DNA of 64,000 nucleotides from Adineta ricciae. Lineage: Eukaryota > Rotifera > Eurotatoria > Adinetida > Adinetidae. A model generated the notes under the pieces. The model was not told where the DNA came from. It made no database searches and saw nothing but the letters and a program-made list of their open reading frames with translations. The DNA is taken from NCBI GenBank assembly GCA_905250025.1, contig CAJNOJ010000091.1, positions 186,001 to 250,000 on the forward strand, in the 5' to 3' direction. A program made the translations under genes and the position numbers. Below are positions 35,269 to 47,987 of this stretch, in pieces (position 1 is the stretch's first letter; each line of letters opens with the position of its first letter).

Positions 35269-36669
35269 TTAAACAACGTGTTCGAATTTGTAAGAAACAG
35301 TTTTTTCTTCATCAGCAGCTAATGTTAAAACACATTTGATTGTCAAACCATCTTGTGTACAAGCAGTGTTGGGCGTTCCTAATTTAACGGACTGACCATA
35401 GTTGTTGAGTTTATATTCAACTTTCACTGGACGATTCTTTTTGAAGTTTTTAAAGGCCACATTTACGTTGTACACTGATTCTTTTCGTACTTCCACAGGA
35501 AAACTTCCACGACGATTCGTATCGTTGAAAGTGCGTGATGAAACTACGGTAACGTTTTCTTTGTAGGTTACATCGCTATCTTCACCAACTGTAAATTCAT
35601 GTTTGTCTTTTGCAGCTAAATTTGGTAATGATGTTTCACCGACAAGACGATCATATTCACGAATGACACAGTTTCCTGACGACAAAAATCGATCAGCTGA
35701 TAGCCGATACGATCGCTGAGCTTTGCCATTCGATGCGCCAGCATTGTGAAAATGTTTAGAAACTGATGCAAAGCGTTCAACCGTAACATGTGGTCGAAAC
35801 ATTGGCAAGAGGTAGTTAGTTCTTCCTTCAATAGAAAAAGGAGTGTTAATCGCGAAGACGTATAACCCAGCAACTTCCTCAGGCTTGCTAATAGTTGGTG
35901 CATGAGATGAACCTGCGTCTGCGAAAGTGCGAGCCATGGCCATTTCCGGCACAGCATTATAACCGCGCCAATGTGAGTTCGAATGTATTTGCAAGTTGAT
36001 GTCACCGCCCAATAATTCAGCATGTTCAATGTCAACTCGTGATTGACCATCATTTCGAATGTCAGCCATCGAGATCAAAACAACACTCTTCGATTCGTCA
36101 AACAAATTCAGTTGATATCGGGTCTTCCAGTTGAGATTTGATCGAAGATAACTCACATACACGGCATCACTTGTGTCGAATGTAAAGTTCACATAGTATT
36201 TCGATTGTGGTGGATCACTTTCATATACGATGTGATCAGATGAAGCAGTGAAATAGATCGGCTCTTTACTGATATCTTTGTCGATGAGCTTGACGAGATT
36301 TCGCTTTTCATCGACGAGTGTGGCTTTGACGAATTTGCTTTCGGTGTTGGATGATGAAGGCGCACGAACGAAGACATGAGCGTTGTTGAGTGACTGTTTT
36401 TTTTCGGTGATAGTTTGTTGTGTGACCGTGACGTTGGAGCCGACGAGTGTAAGTGAATCGGAACGAATATCTCTCCAGTCATCTTCGGAGAACTCGAGAG
36501 GTAGTTTTCCGAGTGGTTGAATGATTTCTGCAAGATTTGAGTAGATTTTAACGTTGGCGAGGATGCGATGGTCATTTGTTACTTGTGTTTTGTTTTTGCT
36601 GAAATGTAAGAAAGCATCTCCTGTGTTGAGAAACACAGCTGATATAAGCAGACAGAAAATCGACTTCAT
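35269..36669 (-). CDS. Secreted DUF4139-like protein, copy 1
   Basis: A single exon of 466 residues starting with a signal peptide (MKSIFCLLISAVFLNTGDA). Several Asn-X-Ser/Thr sites suit a secreted glycoprotein. The region VSYLRSNLNWKTRYQLNL near residue 180 and the later FSIEGRTNYLLPMFRP fit the DUF4139 beta-rich domain found in bacterial and some eukaryotic proteins (the C. elegans F37C4.5 type). Function unknown. Copy 2 lies 548 bases upstream in the same orientation. Residues about 20-230 are identical between the two, including the DNA, while the C-terminal half is only patchily conserved. No introns are present in either copy. Confidence 0.75.
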   Translation of the reverse strand: MKSIFCLLISAVFLNTGDAFLHFSKNKTQVTNDHRILANVKIYSNLAEIIQPLGKLPLEFSEDDWRDIRSDSLTLVGSNVTVTQQTITEKKQSLNNAHVFVRAPSSSNTESKFVKATLVDEKRNLVKLIDKDISKEPIYFTASSDHIVYESDPPQSKYYVNFTFDTSDAVYVSYLRSNLNWKTRYQLNLFDESKSVVLISMADIRNDGQSRVDIEHAELLGGDINLQIHSNSHWRGYNAVPEMAMARTFADAGSSHAPTISKPEEVAGLYVFAINTPFSIEGRTNYLLPMFRPHVTVERFASVSKHFHNAGASNGKAQRSYRLSADRFLSSGNCVIREYDRLVGETSLPNLAAKDKHEFTVGEDSDVTYKENVTVVSSRTFNDTNRRGSFPVEVRKESVYNVNVAFKNFKKNRPVKVEYKLNNYGQSVKLGTPNTACTQDGLTIKCVLTLAADEEKTVSYKFEHVV

Positions 36670-37217
36670 CTTGCAATGATAATTCTTTTATCTGGTGTAT
36701 TATCATGAGAATGTGCTGCATTAAATACTTGCGGTTAATGACGAAGAAAAGTGGGCGCCGGGCATCTTTTCTCCTTCCTATCTAAACTCGTGATGATATA
36801 TGATATTGTCATCGGCAACATCTGGACAAGGAAGGAAAATATTAATGTTAGACGATAGTAATGAATACTTTGTTGAATCATTCGCGCAAAAATAGAATTA
36901 TTGATCGACAATTTCAACACGTGATCAATTTTAACAAATAAGAAGATGGTCTGTGGAAATCTAATTGTATTTGTTAGATAGAAGTGTTAACTGACATATC
37001 CTAATCACTAGCAATCGTCTCTAAAGTCAGACAATACCAGTCATTTTTAGAGAAAAAAAGAAGGTATACGTATGCCAACAATGTACACTGTAAATTTAAT
37101 GTATTTTATTAGAGTCCAAACATATAAAGTCCACTAAAAAGAAAAGGATAAGATAAATATGAAAATGTATTGATAGGGTGCTATATGAATCGCGTCGAAA
37201 ACGCGTGTCGTGTTCAA
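36670..37217. other. Gene-free stretch between the two DUF4139-like copies
   Basis: 548 bases; AT-rich, no ORF with motifs. Holds the promoter of copy 1 and the 3' UTR of copy 2. By eye it does not share the near-identity of the coding tract. Confidence 0.5.
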
Positions 37218-38615
37218 TTAATTAACCACTTCAAGTTTATAGGATAAAACTTTTTCTTCATTCGCTGCTAATGTTGTTCTATATTTGACAGCTGAATTTT
37301 CGAGTGTAAAATTCGTGCGTGGTTCGATCAGTTTGACTGAACTTGCATGTACATGTTGTTGATATTCAAGTTTAAATGGACGATTTTTATAACTTTTGAT
37401 GTACAAGTTTACATTATATGTTGTTTTTATTTGTCCCTGTGTTCCATGATATGAACTGCTCACAGAGCTCAAAGCTTGCGAAGATATCAGAGTAACATTT
37501 TCCTTGTAAACAACGTCCGCATCTTCGCCAATTGAAAAATCATAGGAATTCTTGGCGGCTAAGTTTGGTAATGATGTTTCACCGACAAGACGATCATATT
37601 CACGAATGACACAGTTTCCTTTCGACAAAAATCGATCAGACAATAGACGGTACGATCGCTGAGCTTTGCCATTCGATGCGCCAGCAGTGCTAAAATATTT
37701 TGAAATTAAGGCGAATCGCTCAATGGTAACACGTGGGCGAAACATCGGCAACAGATAGTTAGTTCTTCCTTCAATAGAAAAAGGAGTGCTGACCGTAAAG
37801 ACGTATAAGCCAGCAACTTCTTCGCCTTGACCGACGCTTGGCACAAAAGATTTTCTACTTGCCACACCTATCCCAGCAGAATTATCGAACGCAGCTCCTT
37901 CGTGCATTGAGGGGCCTGATTTCCAATATAAATTCGAATGTATTTGCAAGTTGATGTCACCGCCCAATAATTCAGCATGTTCAATGTCAACTCGTGATTG
38001 ACCATCATTTCGAATGTCAGCCATCGAGATCAAAACAACACTCTTCGATTCGTCAAACAAATTCAGTTGATATCGGGTCTTCCAGTTGAGATTTGATCGA
38101 AGATAACTCACATACACGGCATCACTTGTGTCGAATGTAAAGTTCACATAGTATTTCGATTGTGGTGGATCACTTTCATATACGATGTGATCAGATGAAG
38201 CAGTGAAATAGATCGGCTCTTTACTGATATCTTTGTCGATGAGCTTGACGAGATTTCGCTTTTCATCGACGAGTGTGGCTTTGACGAATTTGCTTTCGGT
38301 GTTGGATGATGAAGGCGCACGAACGAAGACATGAGCGTTGTTGAGTGACTGTTTTTTTTCGGTGATAGTTTGTTGTGTGACCGTGACGTTGGAGCCGACG
38401 AGTGTAAGTGAATCGGAACGAATATCTCTCCAGTCATCTTCGGAGAACTCGAGAGGTAGTTTTCCGAGTGGTTGAATGATTTCTGCAAGATTTGAGTAGA
38501 TTTTAACGTTGGCGAGGATGCGATGGTCATTTGTTACTTGTGTTTTGTTTTTGCTGAAATGTAGGAAAGCATCGCTGACATTGATAACAATAAGAAGTAA
38601 TAGAATCGCCTTCAT
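37218..38615 (-). CDS. Secreted DUF4139-like protein, copy 2
   Basis: A single exon of 465 residues with its own signal peptide (MKAILLLLIVINVSDA), different from that of copy 1. From AFLHFSKNKTQVTNDHR on, the protein is identical to copy 1 for about 210 residues, then diverges (for example YWKSGPSMHEGAAFDN versus SHWRGYNAVPEMAMAR). Short identical islands follow, such as SIEGRTNYLLPMFRP and GETSLPNLAAK. The C-terminal beta-rich region differs most. Role unknown; a secreted surface or matrix-type protein is a guess. Identical blocks inside diverged flanks suggest gene conversion rather than a simple young duplicate. Confidence 0.75.
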   Translation of the reverse strand: MKAILLLLIVINVSDAFLHFSKNKTQVTNDHRILANVKIYSNLAEIIQPLGKLPLEFSEDDWRDIRSDSLTLVGSNVTVTQQTITEKKQSLNNAHVFVRAPSSSNTESKFVKATLVDEKRNLVKLIDKDISKEPIYFTASSDHIVYESDPPQSKYYVNFTFDTSDAVYVSYLRSNLNWKTRYQLNLFDESKSVVLISMADIRNDGQSRVDIEHAELLGGDINLQIHSNLYWKSGPSMHEGAAFDNSAGIGVASRKSFVPSVGQGEEVAGLYVFTVSTPFSIEGRTNYLLPMFRPRVTIERFALISKYFSTAGASNGKAQRSYRLLSDRFLSKGNCVIREYDRLVGETSLPNLAAKNSYDFSIGEDADVVYKENVTLISSQALSSVSSSYHGTQGQIKTTYNVNLYIKSYKNRPFKLEYQQHVHASSVKLIEPRTNFTLENSAVKYRTTLAANEEKVLSYKLEVVN

Positions 38616-39241
38616 TTTGGTTATTACTAAATCGTAGTGTGTGTTATTTTTACTTTAAGTATAGATGATAAGTTTTCTTGCTTTATATACATTTATGGTA
38701 CATAAGGGACATGAATTGGTTTTTTTTTCTCCCACATCTAATGAAAAATCGGAACAAATTGGTTTTTAGACTTTGATTTCGTCAGTGGAAATAGTCAATA
38801 AACATGACGGGAAAACATTTGCTTTGACATTTACGATTGATGATAGACAAAAAAACAGAAATATATCTATTTATCGCTAACATATGTTACAGATGTATCA
38901 AGTCTAATTGAGTATTCCGTTAATAGGTTCCTATTTCTAGTTCTAATTTGCTTAATTGCGAACGGACGTGAAAAATGTTCTTGATAACCAACAAAAGGCT
39001 TTTCGCTCATCCATAATCCGAATGTAAAATTTTCATACTATAGATAATCGGTTTAACTAATTGAAATCTACACGTGCAATGAAAAGATAGTTTGCAAATT
39101 TAACTTTGAACCCTCGAATTTCTTCTTTCTTTGAAAATATCACATTTGTTGATCTTTTGTTTTCTATTTTATCTCGTTCGATATCTTCACAAAGAACGAA
39201 AAATCTAAAAATGTGTCGTACTTCTATTATCTATACAGACC
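38616..39241. other. Gene-free stretch, divergent DUF4139 copy 2 / NAGLU
   Basis: 626 bases between two diverging start codons; AT-rich, no credible ORF. Expected to hold both promoters. Confidence 0.5.
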
Positions 39242-42200
39242 ATGGAGCGTTTAACAATAAGCTACACTTTTGTGGTTGTAACTCTTGTTTTTCTTCTAAC
39301 ACGTCGTAAGTTAATGAAGAATCACTACTCAGTCGACATTTTCAATATGCTTTTCCGTAGAATGTCATGCTTTACAATGGCCTAAACCGACCGTTTCTTC
39401 ATCTTCTACGCAAGCAATTGCTGATTTGATTTCTCGCGTGCTTGACGGAGCTCCGAGTGCTCGCCTCTTTCGCCTTTCGATCAATGCTAATCTAGACATT
39501 AACGGCAAAGATGTTTTTGAACTTTCAAATGGCCCTGATCCTGGTACAGTCCTCATTACAGCATCATCCGGCGTGGCTGCTGCATGGGGATTTAATTACT
39601 ACCTCAAATATATCGCTGATAGTTCATGTATGGTGTAGTAATTGTATAATGTATCATTGTTGTGCTTGATTTGAATAGTTTATTGGTCTGGCAAGAATAT
39701 TCGACTAAATGGGTCAGCATTAATTCCTATAACATCACCTATTCGAATAGTTGCAAACGATCTTTTCCGTTGGTATGGCAATCCGTGCACATTCAGTTAT
39801 TCGGCTGTGTTTTGGAACTTTTCCAGGTACATTCTAATTTGACTGTTATAGATCTATGATTTCGTTATTACATGAAGATGGGAGAAAGAAATCGATTGGA
39901 TGGCTATGAATGGGATCAATATAGTATATGCAACGACTGGTATGGAATACATTTTCAGTAAAGTCTGTGTTACTATTTGAGTTTCGAATAAAATGTAATC
40001 AATAAGCTCATTATAGGTATTTCTTCAAATGGGCTTTACTCAGTCGGAAATAGACGAATATTTCACTGGTCCAGCGTTCTTAGCTTGGTAGGTTAAATTG
40101 TTGTCTTCTGTTTTTTTTTGTGAATAAATTCCAACTTATCGCTGTTAAAATGAAAGGCTTCGTATGGGTAATCTTCAAAAACATGGTGGTCCGCTCTCAC
40201 AAAATTGGCATCAATCACAATTTCAATTAGCTAAACAAATTATTCAACGAATGACTGATATTGGAATAATACCAGTTCTACCGGCATTTACAGGTTTTAT
40301 GCCTCGTACTGCGCCAAGGTAATAAATTTATGTCTTGTGATGAAGACAAACTTTGAGGAAAACGTATTCGCTTTAGACGTTTCCCAACAGCAAAATTCTA
40401 TTATTCGTCGGACTGGAATGGTTTTGGTTGTAACGATTCTTGGTGAGTTTTTACACGTTGAGTTATTCATCAGTTCGATGACATCTTTTTTTCCGTACAT
40501 ATCAGTCTTCCATATCTCGATCCGACTGATCCATTTTTTCAACAAGTTGGCGTGGCACTGTTGAACGAAGTATGTTTATCTTATTGAGTACAACATAGTC
40601 GTCCGTGATTAAAGAAATTAGACAGTGACTTCATTGAACATACTTTCACATTATTACGCCTGTGATCTATTCAATGAAATGACCCCACCGATTAGGTAGA
40701 CTTTGACTATTGTAATATTCTCAGTTCACAGAATATTTCTCTTAGCGATCTGAGTTATTTGGCCAATGTTAATGCAGGAATCATGAAATCAATGCAAACA
40801 GTTGATCCAAATGCTATCTGGTACGTCTTGATTTGTATAAGATATGTGAATTATATTAGCTCTGCCATAGGGTTATGCAAGCTTGGCTATTTCTTTCAGA
40901 CTTTTGGACACCAGCTCGTGTACAAAGTTATCTCAGTAAAGTTCCTCCGGTATGAAACATCTTGCTCCGTCAACATTAATCTATCATGCGTATATATTTC
41001 CTCACATTGAAACAGGGTCACATGATTCTATTGGATCTTTTCTCCGAAGCTCGTCCTCAGTATTCACGTTTTCAATCATTCTATGGACATTACTACATAT
41101 GGAACATGCTACACGACTTCGGCGGAAACAATGGTTTGTTTGGTTCTCTTGTTAATGTTACAAATGTATGCATTTTGCTTGATTGTGTTGTGTAATGTCA
41201 AAAGATTTAATTTGTAGGGTCCGCAAGCAGCTAGAAATTTCTCTAAAGAACAAATGATTGGTGTTGGCATTACTATGGAAGGTATTAATCAAAACGAAAT
41301 CATGTATGAATTTGCTCTTGAACAATCATGGCGTTCTCCACTCAACGAAACCGAATTAAATGACTGGTATGACGATTTCAATTCGATCTCCTTTACATAA
41401 ACAAATTTTAGGTTAGTCGGATTTGTTATGCGTCGATATTCTAGCAATCAAACAATTCCGAGTTCTGCGCTGTACGCATGGCAAGACTTAGGCAATTCAG
41501 TTTATCATTTAAATCCTAATCGTGCCTATTCATTGATGTTACGTCGACCAGCACTTGATCGAGGTCAAAGTGTGAGTATCAACAAAAATTTATATCAATT
41601 AGACTAAGGTGATGTCATATAACAGATTAGTTTCGATTTGAAAGTTTTGCTGTCTGCATGGGAGTTGTTAGTGAATTCATCGGATCAATTGGATGCGGAT
41701 CTATTCCGTTATGATTTAGTAGATATTACTAAAGAAGTTCTTCAATATGAATTCGCTTGTCAATTTGTACAATTAACTGTTGCTTTCAATCGAAGTGATC
41801 TTTACGGAGTAGCGTAAGAATCTATATGAATGTTTTAATTTTTGTTCACTATTTGTCATACATACTAACTTTAGGACTCAAGCAGCTATTCTTACGGATC
41901 TTTTAGAAGATATGGAGAGAATATTGGCATCTGATCGTCGTTTTCTTTTAGGCAATTGGATTGCAGATGCATTACAGTTTGCCAAAAATGAAGAAGATAT
42001 TCATTTTTATAACATGAATGCTAAACTTCAAGTATCTATTTGGGGAACTAATTATACACTAGGATTGTTTGATTATGCGAATAAATTTTGGTCTGGAATG
42101 ATAGAAGAGTATGTACACAATCAATATCATTCATTTCAGATATAAAATGAAACATATATCTTTCTTTTTCCAGTTATTATGCTCCTCGATGGCGTGTCTT

Positions 42201-42563
42201 CTTCGATGTTCTTGTCAAGTGTCTTCTAGAAGTAGGAGATATCTTTATATTTACTGTTCTCATTTCGTAATGTAATCATGTACAACAGGGCATTCCAGTG
42301 GATACAAATCTATTACACAAACGTTTATTTTTCGAAGCTGAATTGCCATTTTTCATGTTGGATACGAAAATTTATCCCACGAGCACCCGAGGTGAGCTTC
42401 TCTATCGATTGAATCGTTTCGAGAAAACTTTTACTTGTCTTCAGGTGATTCAATCCAAATTGCTCGTGAACTGTTTAACAAATATAATCCATCAATCAAT
42501 TCTGTGTGTTTGCCATTGGGCTCTCCAAAACTCGACTATCCATTCGGTCGCTACTTTAACTAG
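39242..42563 (+). CDS. NAGLU: Alpha-N-acetylglucosaminidase, lysosomal (GH89)
   Basis: Nineteen exons start at 39242, 39361, 39679, 39878, 40017, 40157, 40377, 40506, 40622, 40746, 40871, 41016, 41218, 41412, 41626, 41875, 42174, 42289 and 42445, with mostly 49-60-base introns; 771 residues against 743 in human. The first exon encodes a signal peptide ([14 protein letters not shown]). Conserved blocks in order: [39 protein letters not shown]-like [35 protein letters not shown] with the acid Glu, [28 protein letters not shown], and LDYANK-like FDYANKFW. It removes terminal GlcNAc from heparan sulfate in lysosomes. Exon 4 ends at an unusual GTCTGT donor, chosen because it alone restores IFSKVFLQMG in phase. 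Confidence 0.93.
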
Positions 42564-45500
42564 ATCAACAATAACTTTCTATCTACTTTCATTTAAAACA
42601 TTTTTTCTTTGAAAAATCCTTAAAACACATTGCCCTTCCTCACACCATTTCATTCGAATATGTTTTACATTGCCTTTTTTCTTCATCATCGTCGTCAAGA
42701 AATATCTTTCTATGCAATTTCTATACAGCGAACAAAAATTCTCCAATTTCACTTTGATCTAATTTCAAGTATGATTCATTAGACATTTTAGTATAATATA
42801 CACACACAACTAGTTCCATCCTTTCGACGAAAATTTTCATAGGGATAATCTATGTTTACTTCATTTCGAATACACTCCTCATATCTTGTTAGATATAAAC
42901 ATTGAATAAAGTTCCCTTATTTTCCTCATGATTTTCATCTGATGAAAATACATGTATAAAGACATCGTATTTCGAAGATATTTCCTGACATACGGAATCT
43001 TACAGGCCACTGTTGAAAAGAATCTTAATCGTCTATGTGCGAATTGAAAGTCACATAAATATACTCAGAGTCACTTTTGTTCTACTCAGGAGCAAGTAAT
43101 CGATTCCTATTGTAGCCATCTTTTAACGACTGCGATGCAGTTGCGCGCTTTCAAATTCTAATGTCTACCAAATATTTTTTTTCTCTTTAATTCGCTACAT
43201 AGCGCTCATAATTTGGCGTTACAATTCATATTCCGACTCTGTCTTGGTTCTGCAATAAAAATGGCATCCTGAGTTTCTATAAAGTCGCGTGAAACGAAAT
43301 AAACAATAGATTAAAACATTAATAAAACTTGATTCAAAGAAGAAATAAAAGTTAGTAATAATTATCATGAAAATTATATGTTTTGACATTGAGGCAATTA
43401 AAACAACGATAGTTTTTTTTATAGATTGTCATTTTTTTTCAAAGGCTTTTGTTCTCCCATATCTGATTGTAGACGAAGCATAAGTAGTAAGTGAAACATA
43501 TCTACATATGGAAAATAATACCATAACCGTATGCATTTAGATTTCTGATTCAATATATATACGGTAACTCTTCGTATGTTTTTAGAGAAGTTCATAATGA
43601 ATTCCCAATATCTCTGAATATCTGCTCCCCTCCATGAAGAAAATTTCTTTCGCATTAGTACAATCGACAGGTTATTATTTACGTCGAATCCATTCTCAAG
43701 TAGAAACCCCATGTGATATAAGGTCATCATACAGCAACTTGAGATTTCGATATTTTGTAATTAATTTGGGGTACATGATGATCATTCTACGATGAAGTAA
43801 CTTAAAAAGCGAATTTTTCCCGTATTCAATCGATCTATGAAATCTTTTCGCTCGAAAGATAATCTACTCTAGAAGCCGCAAACGACATTTGTCTAATCAT
43901 TTGGATTTAAATTCAAACTGCAAATCTATCACCAAAGAAAATCTTCAATATACAAAAAATAGGCTATAATCTTTTGAATACAATACATCATTATTCTGCG
44001 TCAAATTGCAAACAAAAGTTGTTGTTCTCCTTTAACCTAGTCATCATTCAATTGTGAATGAAAATGGAAAAATTCCTATTGGATAATCAAAAGAATTCTG
44101 TGTCGTTTCGTTTTCTTTTTGAATCTGACTGATTCATAAATCTTTTCCCGTTCTTATGAATAACCGTTGATAAAAGCTTGTGATAAATTAATCCTATTAA
44201 ATCGTTGCGCAAACAATCGACAAGAGAGCGTATGTATATGTCGCACGCTTGCCTATCCGATGACATTCGTAAAGCAACGATAACAGCGACGAAATCGGAG
44301 ATGCCAAATGAGCAAGTAATCCTATCAAACCTAAAAGGATAGAGAGTGAATACTCCAAGCTGTCATATGCTTGTCTATTGACGTTGTTTTTTAATAGGAG
44401 AGAATGAAATCGAAGAGAAGAGACGGAGAAAACGTAAAATATGACGATCGATTTGATATAGCAATTCATATGCCATACGCACACTTGAATCAATCCACTT
44501 TACTTTTGCACTACATTTAATAGATTTCTTGTAATGTATAGACAAGAACGACACAAACGTCGACAAGGTTGTTTTTATTATGCTCTGGCCGATATGATTT
44601 CTCTTACAAGCATGATGATCATCTAACAACTGTTCTCTCCTCCTCTCAAGAGCAGTATGTGCTTACAAGCAAGAAATGGCGAAGTTTTATCTTGAAGCAC
44701 GAGAGAAAGAGAGATTCTTACGGTTCTTATCACAAATCATGTATATATACACTATAGCACATTTTACTATCGAGTGGAAAGGAAAAGAAGGGGGCAATTG
44801 TAGATGCAAGCATGTCTTCGACATATTCTCATAAAAAAGAAAGAAAATGAGGTAGAAAAAATCGAATTATCGACTAATGGAAAAATAGTGTTTCCCTTAC
44901 TCTCGTTCGTCATTCCAACATGAAATATTTCTATCCAATCATATCGCAACACGAAACATCTCTTACACTTTCAATCGTAGATAAGTTCATAAAGTGTATT
45001 CCTTGCGCACAGAAGCTCCGATACAACATAGTTATTTACTGTCGTGAATAATAACAAGCATGTGTATATAGATGATTAAGTCGCATGAGTTCGTTCCTTC
45101 TTTGTGTTCGTACTGAACAAACAAAGTAGAAGCGAAATGTGAAATTTGAATATGGATATGATTATAATATGAGATGAACTCGAAAAGAACAGAACAGAAC
45201 ATAAATTTTCTTATTGTTCAGTCTTTATATGATATACGATTGACACTTGCCCTATTCGCAACTAATAGGTCACCCGATCAATAATTAGACTAGCTGTAAA
45301 ACAGACCATATCGAAGTTGTACTTTCTTCGATCAATTGAGAACAATAGTAGCGGTGAAGACTGCACGAAAAAGAAATTTTCAATCATGATTCTTTTGCTT
45401 TGGGCTGTCTCTTTTTTCAGTCATTCGGTGTGTATGTAGCGGAATAAATGAATGAATGAATGAATTGAATAGCAGAGGAGAGCGCCGTAAGGTTCATGTC

Positions 45501-46036
45501 GATTTCACTAGAACATTTTTCGTTTCATAAATGAGAAGAAAACAGAGGAAGGAGGAGAGAACGGAGGTTAAAGAGAGAGAAAGGAACACCACTGGCACCA
45601 ATTGAGTATCAATCAATTGAAAAATACCCCCTATCTCGTGATTACTTGAGCCTTTTACAATATATATTCACGCAGTGTATACTGGTATCGTACTCAAATA
45701 AGAACATGAATGAATGATGCAATATAAAGAACAACGATGAGGTAGAATATAAAGAATCCACTGTACACATTCTAAGACATAGCTGAATAAATTAGAACAG
45801 AAACATAGATACGCATACAGACACAGACACACATGCACGCACGCACATAAACACATATTTAATGATTATCATTCATTCTCGCTTCTTCATCATCTCAACA
45901 TCACAGTATTGCTTAGTCGATTTGGTTTTTCTAAATATATATATATGTATATGTATGTATGTGTATTTTTGCTTGTCGCTGTCTTGCTATGTCTCTAAAG
46001 CCAAACCGGCTGTGAATAGTCGACAACAGTGCTGTT
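42564..46036. other. Gene-free stretch
   Basis: 3.5 kb between the NAGLU stop and the FoxA copy A stop. No credible coding frame on either strand. An (AATG)n run lies near 45447-45465, with many AT/GA-rich tracts. The length is unusual here and suits cis-regulatory DNA of the FoxA cluster, though that is inference. Confidence 0.5.
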
Positions 46037-47573
46037 TCATATAACTGGTGACGACGACGTTGGAGGAAATTGGCTGAAATAGTAGGACGATGATGCTTGT
46101 GGATGAAGTGAAGTCGTCGACGATGACGGTGATGATTCTGCTGGATAATAATTGGTTGAATTGGTTGATGCGGAAGTGTTATTCGAGTAGACCATGTCTG
46201 TTGATGTTGTATTTGTTGAAAATGGTTGTAAACTTGCATAAATAGGAGTGTGAGACATTGTAAGGAAATGTTGTTGTTGTTGTTCATTGGAATAGAGTGG
46301 ATGGGAATGATGATGATGAGGGTGATGATGTGTTGAATGGTGTTGAGTTTGAGGAGAACGAGGAACTGATTGACATGTTTCATGCTGTTTAGATGAAGGA
46401 GAAATAAGAACACCGTTGCCTGAAAAGAAATGCATTCGACATGTCTTTAAAATGCTCATTCTTTTATATTGAAACTTTACCGTTTGGTTGATGATAGGCA
46501 TCTTCACTTGTCGATAAAAGTTTTGGTATAGGTGCAGTAAAATGATTTATCGTGAGAGTTGAATGATTTAGTGATATATGCGTCGGAGTCGAAGCGGACG
46601 TTCGTGTCAATGGCATGTGAACTTGACTGTCCATGAGCATCGATCGATGATGTTCATCGTCTCTTCCATTACCATTTTCAATCGATTCACTCTCATCTTC
46701 ATCGTCATCATCGTCATCCGATTCGCCACTGTTTGATGCTAATGGATCGTTTTTATTCAGATTTGTCGATGTAATACCTGATGAAGATTGTTGATGTTGT
46801 CCGTTATTAGCTGCGCGTGATCGAGCTTTTGATGCTTGTTTTGTGCATTTGAAACGTTTCTGTCGTCGTAAGTAACAACCATTCTCGAACATATTTCCAG
46901 CGTCTGGATGCAATGTCCAATATGAACCTTTCCCAGGACGATCAGGTCCACGTGGAACTTTAACAAAACAATCATTGAATGATAATGAATGACGAATAGA
47001 ATTCTGCCAACGTTGTTGATTTTGCCGATAGTATGGAAATACATTCATAATAAATGTGTAAATATCATTTAACGTTACCATTCCGGATGGTGCATGCTGT
47101 ATTGCCATTGTAATGAGACTTATATACGAATACGGTGGTTTCGATGGTGTATTACCACGTCGATTTCCTGACGGTGCAGCTGTTGTAACCGTCGACGACT
47201 GTTGACGTGATCCCAAATCGAGATTGGATTTTTCAACGGAATGATTCACATCATAGGGTGATTGGGTTAGCATATAACTCGATGCTGGCATGGGTTGTGG
47301 ATTGTCGTAATAATGCATTGTCGGTGTTTCTAATTCAATTTTTGTCGTTGGAAGTGATTGAACAGGTACAAGAGTTGCATAATCTAAATGTTGTGATTCT
47401 GTAATTGTATGTCTCTGTTGTTGTTGTTGTTGTTGTTGCGACAAGGATGATGAAGATGGTGGGAGTGGTTGAATTTGTAGAAGTTCGTTTACTTCTGGTT
47501 TGAATTCTGGTGTGGTAGTATTTGATGAAGATGATGTCGATTCATCTCCGACACTAGTATGATGATTGTGCAT
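46037..47573 (-). CDS. FOXA: FoxA-class forkhead transcription factor, copy A
   Basis: Two exons, 46481-47573 and 46037-46419, with a 61-base intron; 491 residues. The forkhead domain runs from about residue 145 to 240: [70 protein letters not shown] and RRQKRFK, the pattern of FoxA (HNF3). Flanks are rich in Gln, Ser and His, with a polyglutamine run near residue 46, an acidic block [11 protein letters not shown], and a [11 protein letters not shown] stretch near the end. FoxA proteins open chromatin and pattern gut and endoderm. The domain is encoded in one exon, whereas copy B has an intron inside it. The start is the ATG at 47573; an in-frame reading continues further upstream without an ATG. 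Confidence 0.92.
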
Positions 47574-47880
47574 TTTGATTCTTGTTCTTCCCTGAATTCT
47601 ATTTTCTTTTGTTTGATTTTTATTTTTTTTCTTCTTTTTCTCTTCTCGTTTGGCGTGGAAAAAAGAGAGAACACACACAAAGTCAATAAGTGCTTGGATT
47701 GATGGATAGTGGTGATCGTTGTCGTTGTCTCGACCACTATTTGATCATCATTTAAAAGTTAAAGGATAGCTTGCTTGTCCGCGTGTATTGTAGACAACGT
47801 CAATTCGAATACAAACAAATCTTTTCGATGAGAACGATGACGGCAACAACAACCAATGCGACGAATCCCCGTCGAGCAAN

Positions 47881-47987
47881 TATGATCAAAACCGAATACC
47901 ATCATCATCCGACTTCTTCATCAATTTATACACCTCCAAACTACGATCCGAATAATAATGGTTTACAATATTTAACTTCCGAACATA
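47881..47987 (+). repeat. Inverted 107-base copy of FoxA copy B coding sequence
   Basis: Translated, it reads [20 protein letters not shown] and onward to YLTSEH, as in FoxA copy B at 49047-49153, but on the opposite strand. It matches base for base by eye. It starts exactly after the N at 47880, so a misjoin in the assembly is the simplest explanation. Confidence 0.85.

Noticed and set aside
36189-38530. Identical 128-residue ORFs in another frame of both DUF4139-like genes
   Set aside because: Shadow frames. They were useful only as proof that the DNA itself is identical between the two copies.
46037-46413. Alternative-frame ORF over the FoxA copy A tail
   Set aside because: Low-complexity shadow of the His/Ser/Gln-rich coding sequence; the spliced frame is supported by phase and the stop codon.
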